DNA of 52,308 nt from Trichomonas tenax (taxonomy: Eukaryota; Parabasalia; Trichomonadida; Trichomonadidae), in contig JALKBU010000276.1 in NCBI GenBank assembly GCA_023091735.1, positions 1 through 52,308 on the forward strand. The letters run 5' to 3'. Position 1 is the first letter of the stretch, and each line of letters starts with the position of its first letter. Shown one piece after another: positions 49,033 to 52,308 of the stretch. The notes below the pieces were generated by a model. That model worked only from the letters and a program-made list of their open reading frames with translations. It made no database searches and was not told the DNA's origin. The position numbers and the translations under genes were made by a program.

Positions 49033-51396
49033 ATGGCGTCTGTTTTCTTCCCAGAGAGAATGGACTATGTTGAATTAGTCAGTCCAGTCCAGTCCGCTGC
49101 AGCACTGATCAAAGAAATCGCTGAAAGCGGAAAGATTCAATTAGTTGATAACAATACTGGAAACAAAACAATGGACAAGAGATATACAGAGGTCTACCTT
49201 CAATGCGAAGAAGCATCTAGATCACTCTCGTTCATGAAAACACAGTTACAAACTGCTAAAAAACTCCCGCCACAACCAAAGATTCAAGCCGCTTTGAATA
49301 ACACACCCGAACAGACATTACAGGAGGCTGTCAACACAATCCTTCAGGCTGATGCTGAGTTAAGAGAAAAGACAACAATGTACGAAAGAATTAAAGATCA
49401 ATTAAAGCAATTACGTGAGAAAAACGCTCTCCTCGAGTTCTATGTTCCTAACCTCGACCAGGATGACATGCAGGACCGCTCTGAAGTATCAGAATCTACA
49501 ATGCCACTCCCTCATAATGATAATATGGAAATGCAGAGCTTCAACAACCTTCCATCATGCTGTGGCTATGTTGCCAACGAGAGTCTTCAACGTTTGCAGA
49601 AAATTATCCTTCGTGTCACACGTCGTAATGCTGTTATTCACTTTGGTAACTCAAACTCAAAGACAACACCGTTCCTCGTCTTCGTTTCGTCAACAGTTGC
49701 ACTCCAGAAGATAAAAGCCATCGCTCAGTCGTTCTCAAAGAACGTCTACGAGTTCCCAACACAGCCAGATGAGATCTCCAAGCTCCAGCTGGAGATCAAC
49801 GGGGAAATCGCACAGACAAGGAACGTCGCTACCCAGGCACGTCAAGCAAACTTCGACCATCTTGACCAGATCGCACAGAAGTACTGGGAATGGGACATGA
49901 GGATCGTCCGCGAGTCCCAAATCTGGTCCACAATCGACTTCGGCGACTTCTCACGCGAGGAGGGCTACGTTTACTACAATGGTTGGATGCCAAGGAGATT
50001 CATTAACGAGCTCGCTCCATTAGCTGATCGTGCCACACACGCTGCTGAGTCTCCAATCAACATCCGTGTCAACAACACACCAGCCGAGAACACAAAGCTC
50101 GAGCCACCGTCTTTCATCGAAACAAACAACTTCTCATACTCATTCCAGCTCTTCAACGATGCTTATGGTGTTCCAAGCTACAACGAAATGAACGCTGGTG
50201 CTTTCTATTGCATGTATCCATTTTTGTTCGGTATCATGTTCGGGGATATGGGCCACTCAATCTTCTACCTTGCTGTCACCTTCGGTATGTTTATTATGGT
50301 CCCAATGATGAAGAAGAAGGGCAACAACATGGGCGGCATGCTTGACATGATCGACAAGCTCAAGTGGTTCTTACTCTTCGCTTCTATCTCATCCTTATAC
50401 TGCGGCTTTCTTTATAACGAAACATTCGCTCTTCCAATCAACTTCTTCGGTTCCAAGTACGCCAAGGATACAGAAAAGTCAACCTCTTCAATAATCTACT
50501 ACAAGCAGAAGGGTAAATCTGTCTACCCATTCGGTCTCGATCCAGTGTGGTTCTTCAAGGATAATGAACTTATCTTCTCCAACTCATTAAAGATGAAAAT
50601 GTCCGTTATTATGGGTATGGCACAGATGATTTTCGGTCTTATCCTTTCCTTCATTAACAACATCGTCAATCGTAACTGGGTTGCTCTTATCTGCCACAGA
50701 GTTCCAGAATTGTTATACCTCGTTCCATTCTACGGTTACATGGTCGTCATCATCATTTGGAAGTGGTGCACAAAGTTCCAGGGCAACGACTTCTTCCCAG
50801 AAGAGCAGCAGGCAGATGGTGTCAACCTTATTCAGGTTATGATTGGTATGATTCTCAACTTCGGCTCTGAGAACTCCTCATTGCATCTTTATAGTGGCCA
50901 ATGGGGCGCTCAGATTGTCATTACAACAACATTCTTCATCTCTATCCCACTCTTTTTGATCCTTAAGCCTTGCTTCGACTTCGTCCTTCACCATGGTGAG
51001 CCTGGATTCTCTGTCCTTGAAGCTATCGTTATGAACCTCATTCACGTTATTGAGTTCGTTCTTCAGGCTCTTTCACACACAGCTTCATACCTTCGTCTTT
51101 GGGCTCTTTCTCTCGCTCACTCTCAGCTTTCCAAGGTTATCTGGGAGCAGTTGTTCCTTCTTGGTTTCAACCAGAAGCCATCTATCGCTTGGCTCACAAC
51201 GTTCATCGTCTTCCTTTGCTTCTGCGTTATGACAGCTGCTATTTTGCTTGGTATGGAAGCCTTCTCCGCCCTTCTTCACGGTATTCGTCTTATGTGGGTC
51301 GAGTTCTGCTCCAAGTTCTACGAAGGCACAGGCTACGAATTCAAGCCAATCTCTCTTAAAAACACACTCAAGAACTTTGGTTACAGCGAATACTAA
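49033..51396 (+). CDS. V-type H+-ATPase subunit a (V0), 787 aa
   Basis: Membrane subunit forming the proton half-channels of the vacuolar ATPase. The N-terminal cytosolic half starts with FFPERMDYVELV, typical of the family (RSEEM-like first strand and helix). From about residue 395 the membrane half shows eight hydrophobic segments, including YPFLFGIMFGDMGHS and SHTASYLRLWALSLAHSQL. The latter holds the essential arginine that exchanges protons with the c-ring. Length is near the usual 800-840. The gene is rich in C-ending codons, especially 3', so it is probably highly expressed. It acidifies lysosome-like compartments and may feed into TOR signalling as in other eukaryotes (inference). Stop in ACTAAATAC. 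Confidence 0.96.
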   Translation: MASVFFPERMDYVELVSPVQSAAALIKEIAESGKIQLVDNNTGNKTMDKRYTEVYLQCEEASRSLSFMKTQLQTAKKLPPQPKIQAALNNTPEQTLQEAVNTILQADAELREKTTMYERIKDQLKQLREKNALLEFYVPNLDQDDMQDRSEVSESTMPLPHNDNMEMQSFNNLPSCCGYVANESLQRLQKIILRVTRRNAVIHFGNSNSKTTPFLVFVSSTVALQKIKAIAQSFSKNVYEFPTQPDEISKLQLEINGEIAQTRNVATQARQANFDHLDQIAQKYWEWDMRIVRESQIWSTIDFGDFSREEGYVYYNGWMPRRFINELAPLADRATHAAESPINIRVNNTPAENTKLEPPSFIETNNFSYSFQLFNDAYGVPSYNEMNAGAFYCMYPFLFGIMFGDMGHSIFYLAVTFGMFIMVPMMKKKGNNMGGMLDMIDKLKWFLLFASISSLYCGFLYNETFALPINFFGSKYAKDTEKSTSSIIYYKQKGKSVYPFGLDPVWFFKDNELIFSNSLKMKMSVIMGMAQMIFGLILSFINNIVNRNWVALICHRVPELLYLVPFYGYMVVIIIWKWCTKFQGNDFFPEEQQADGVNLIQVMIGMILNFGSENSSLHLYSGQWGAQIVITTTFFISIPLFLILKPCFDFVLHHGEPGFSVLEAIVMNLIHVIEFVLQALSHTASYLRLWALSLAHSQLSKVIWEQLFLLGFNQKPSIAWLTTFIVFLCFCVMTAAILLGMEAFSALLHGIRLMWVEFCSKFYEGTGYEFKPISLKNTLKNFGYSEY

Positions 51397-51860
51397 ATAC
51401 TTTTATCTTTATTCTCTATTGAAATCACAAAGTTTTTTCAGATATATTTTAAAAATCTTGAAATTAAATATTTAATTATTTCGAAAAGATTTTCATTTTA
51501 ACTGAATAATATGAAATAATATATATGTATGAATGTAACATTTATGATATAAAGGATTTTCCTGGATTGCATACTGTGATGAGAGAAAAGTTTACTGAAA
51601 AAAGGATTCTCCAAGAAAAAGAATTATCATTATTGGGAGCATTTTAACATTAACAAGAAGGTTTCCTGGGGGATACGATTGTGTTGGCATTATATAACAT
51701 TCTGGTATTTTCAAATAAGAAAATTATCATATATTGGTAAAGAAAGTGGTGAAAAATTAAATCAAAAATATGGTACTGTAATATATATAAAAAATAGATT
51801 TAAGAAAATATTAATAAAGACTAGAATCAAAGATTTATATGTTAAAATAAATATTTGCGT
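51397..51860. other. Spacer before the 5S array
   Basis: AT-rich unique DNA between the V-ATPase stop and the first base shared with the 5S repeat unit (about 51861). No gene seen. Confidence 0.4.
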
Positions 51861-51865
51861 TTCAG

Positions 51866-51944
51866 GCATGTGATGAAAGAGATGTTGATGAGTGATATTT
51901 TTTTTTTAAAAAAATATCACTCTAAACACTTCGCCATCACATGC
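51866..51944. repeat. Nested inverted repeat in the 5S spacer
   Basis: Outer arms GCATGTGATG (51866-51875) and CATCACATGC (51935-51944) enclose a perfect 15 bp stem from GAGTGATA plus seven T to seven A plus TATCACTC (51890-51922). The same structure recurs at 52182-52260. Confidence 0.8.
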
Positions 51945-51989
51945 GTGAGACTCGCACGCGACTCTCGCACATTGTGATTCTTCTGTCGA

Positions 51990-52002
51990 GAAAAAAGAAA
52001 AA
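51990..52002 (-). terminator. RNA polymerase III T-run terminator of 5S rRNA
   Basis: On the minus strand the 5S 3' end is followed at once by TTTTTCTTTTTT, the expected Pol III stop. Confidence 0.75.
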
Positions 52003-52120
52003 GAAGCAAGCACCACACGTTCCCGGGAAGTCGCCCAGCCCAGTACTGATGTGGCCCGCGACTGCTTAATTTCCAGGTTCGGAATGGAGCTGGATGTTGC
52101 CAGACGGGTGTGGCCGCTTC
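52003..52120 (-). rRNA. 5S ribosomal RNA, about 118 nt
   Basis: Read on the minus strand, 52120 to 52003. The 5' GAAGC pairs with the 3' GCTTC to form helix I. Conserved 5S elements follow in order: GGCCACACC, CATCCAGCTCCATTCCGAA (loop A/helix II-III region), the internal control box GGAAATTAAGCAG, and AGTACTGGGCTGGGCGAC toward the 3' end. Component of the large ribosomal subunit, transcribed by Pol III from an internal promoter. The ends are placed by helix I pairing and the T-run, so they are good to a base or two. Confidence 0.95.
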
Positions 52121-52308
52121 GAAAGGTATGTTTGACGGAAACATATAACACTAAACTGACTTCTCTCAATTTGTTTTTCACGCATGTGATGAAAGAGATG
52201 TTGATGAGTGATATTTTTTTTTTAAAAAAATATCACTCTAAACACTTCGCCATCACATGCGTGAGACTCGCACGCGACTCTCGCACATTGTGATTCTTCT
52301 GTCGAGAA

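Larger units (their letters stand above)
51861..52308. repeat. Edge of a tandem 5S rDNA array, 316 bp period
   Basis: Sequence from about 51861 recurs from about 52177 to the end of the window with the same order of bases, an offset of 316. One full unit, holding one 5S gene, and part of a second are visible. The left side is unique DNA, so this is an array boundary; the array continues beyond the window. Confidence 0.88.

Noticed and set aside
1..52308. CRISPR array, prokaryotic operon or viral genes
   Set aside because: No spaced direct repeats of CRISPR type; gene structure and families are eukaryotic; no viral hallmark protein seen.

Overview
The window is 52 kb of AT-rich nuclear DNA from a parabasalid protist, most likely Trichomonas, Tritrichomonas or a close relative. 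The evidence is indirect but consistent. All long genes are intron-less, and many stop codons lie in TAAA, the trichomonad poly(A) signal. Short TCA-type initiator-like motifs sit directly before start codons. There are decayed members of multicopy ankyrin and kinase families, and a tandem 5S rRNA array. The species cannot be fixed from the sequence alone. Protein names below rest on motif recognition, not on database searches.

Layout. 0-5.9 kb: a ubiquitin-like protein (-), a broken ankyrin gene (+), a Rab-like GTPase (-) and a tubulin tyrosine ligase-like enzyme (-). 6-12.7 kb: two actin regulators on the minus strand, a CYFIP/Sra-1 WAVE-complex subunit and a CARMIL-like PH/leucine-rich-repeat protein. 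12.7-18.3 kb: gene-poor DNA with a broken membrane-protein tail, one multipass membrane protein, a compact GC-rich island and three long imperfect hairpins. 18.3-25.4 kb: a Rab (+), a DYRK-type pseudokinase (-), a syntaxin 5-like Qa-SNARE (+), a PLAC8 protein (+) and a DZIP1-like ciliary protein (+). 25.4-29.7 kb: long spacer with two small overlapping ORFs and a 1,015 bp terminal-inverted-repeat element flanked by TA. 29.7-36 kb: a TOR-type PI3K-related kinase (-). 37.4-45.2 kb: a broken pseudokinase gene head-to-head with a giant BEACH protein. 45.7 kb: ribosomal protein eS27 (-). 46-48.7 kb: spacer. 49-51.4 kb: V-ATPase subunit a (+). 51.9 kb to the end: the edge of a 5S rDNA tandem array with a 316 bp period.

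Most genes are housekeeping functions of membrane traffic (two Rabs, syntaxin 5, BEACH protein, V-ATPase), cytoskeleton and flagella (TTLL, CYFIP, CARMIL-like, DZIP1) and growth control (TOR, eS27). There is no operon logic; neighbours are transcribed separately, some from short divergent promoters.

The most interesting signals are a palindromic TGACATGT motif upstream of several unrelated genes, often in pairs about 18-23 bp apart; the three hairpins; and family-atypical residues in otherwise intact genes. Those residues are a serine at the SNARE zero layer, lost catalytic residues in the DYRK-like protein, a TOR without recognisable FRB tryptophans, and a BEACH domain about half the usual length.
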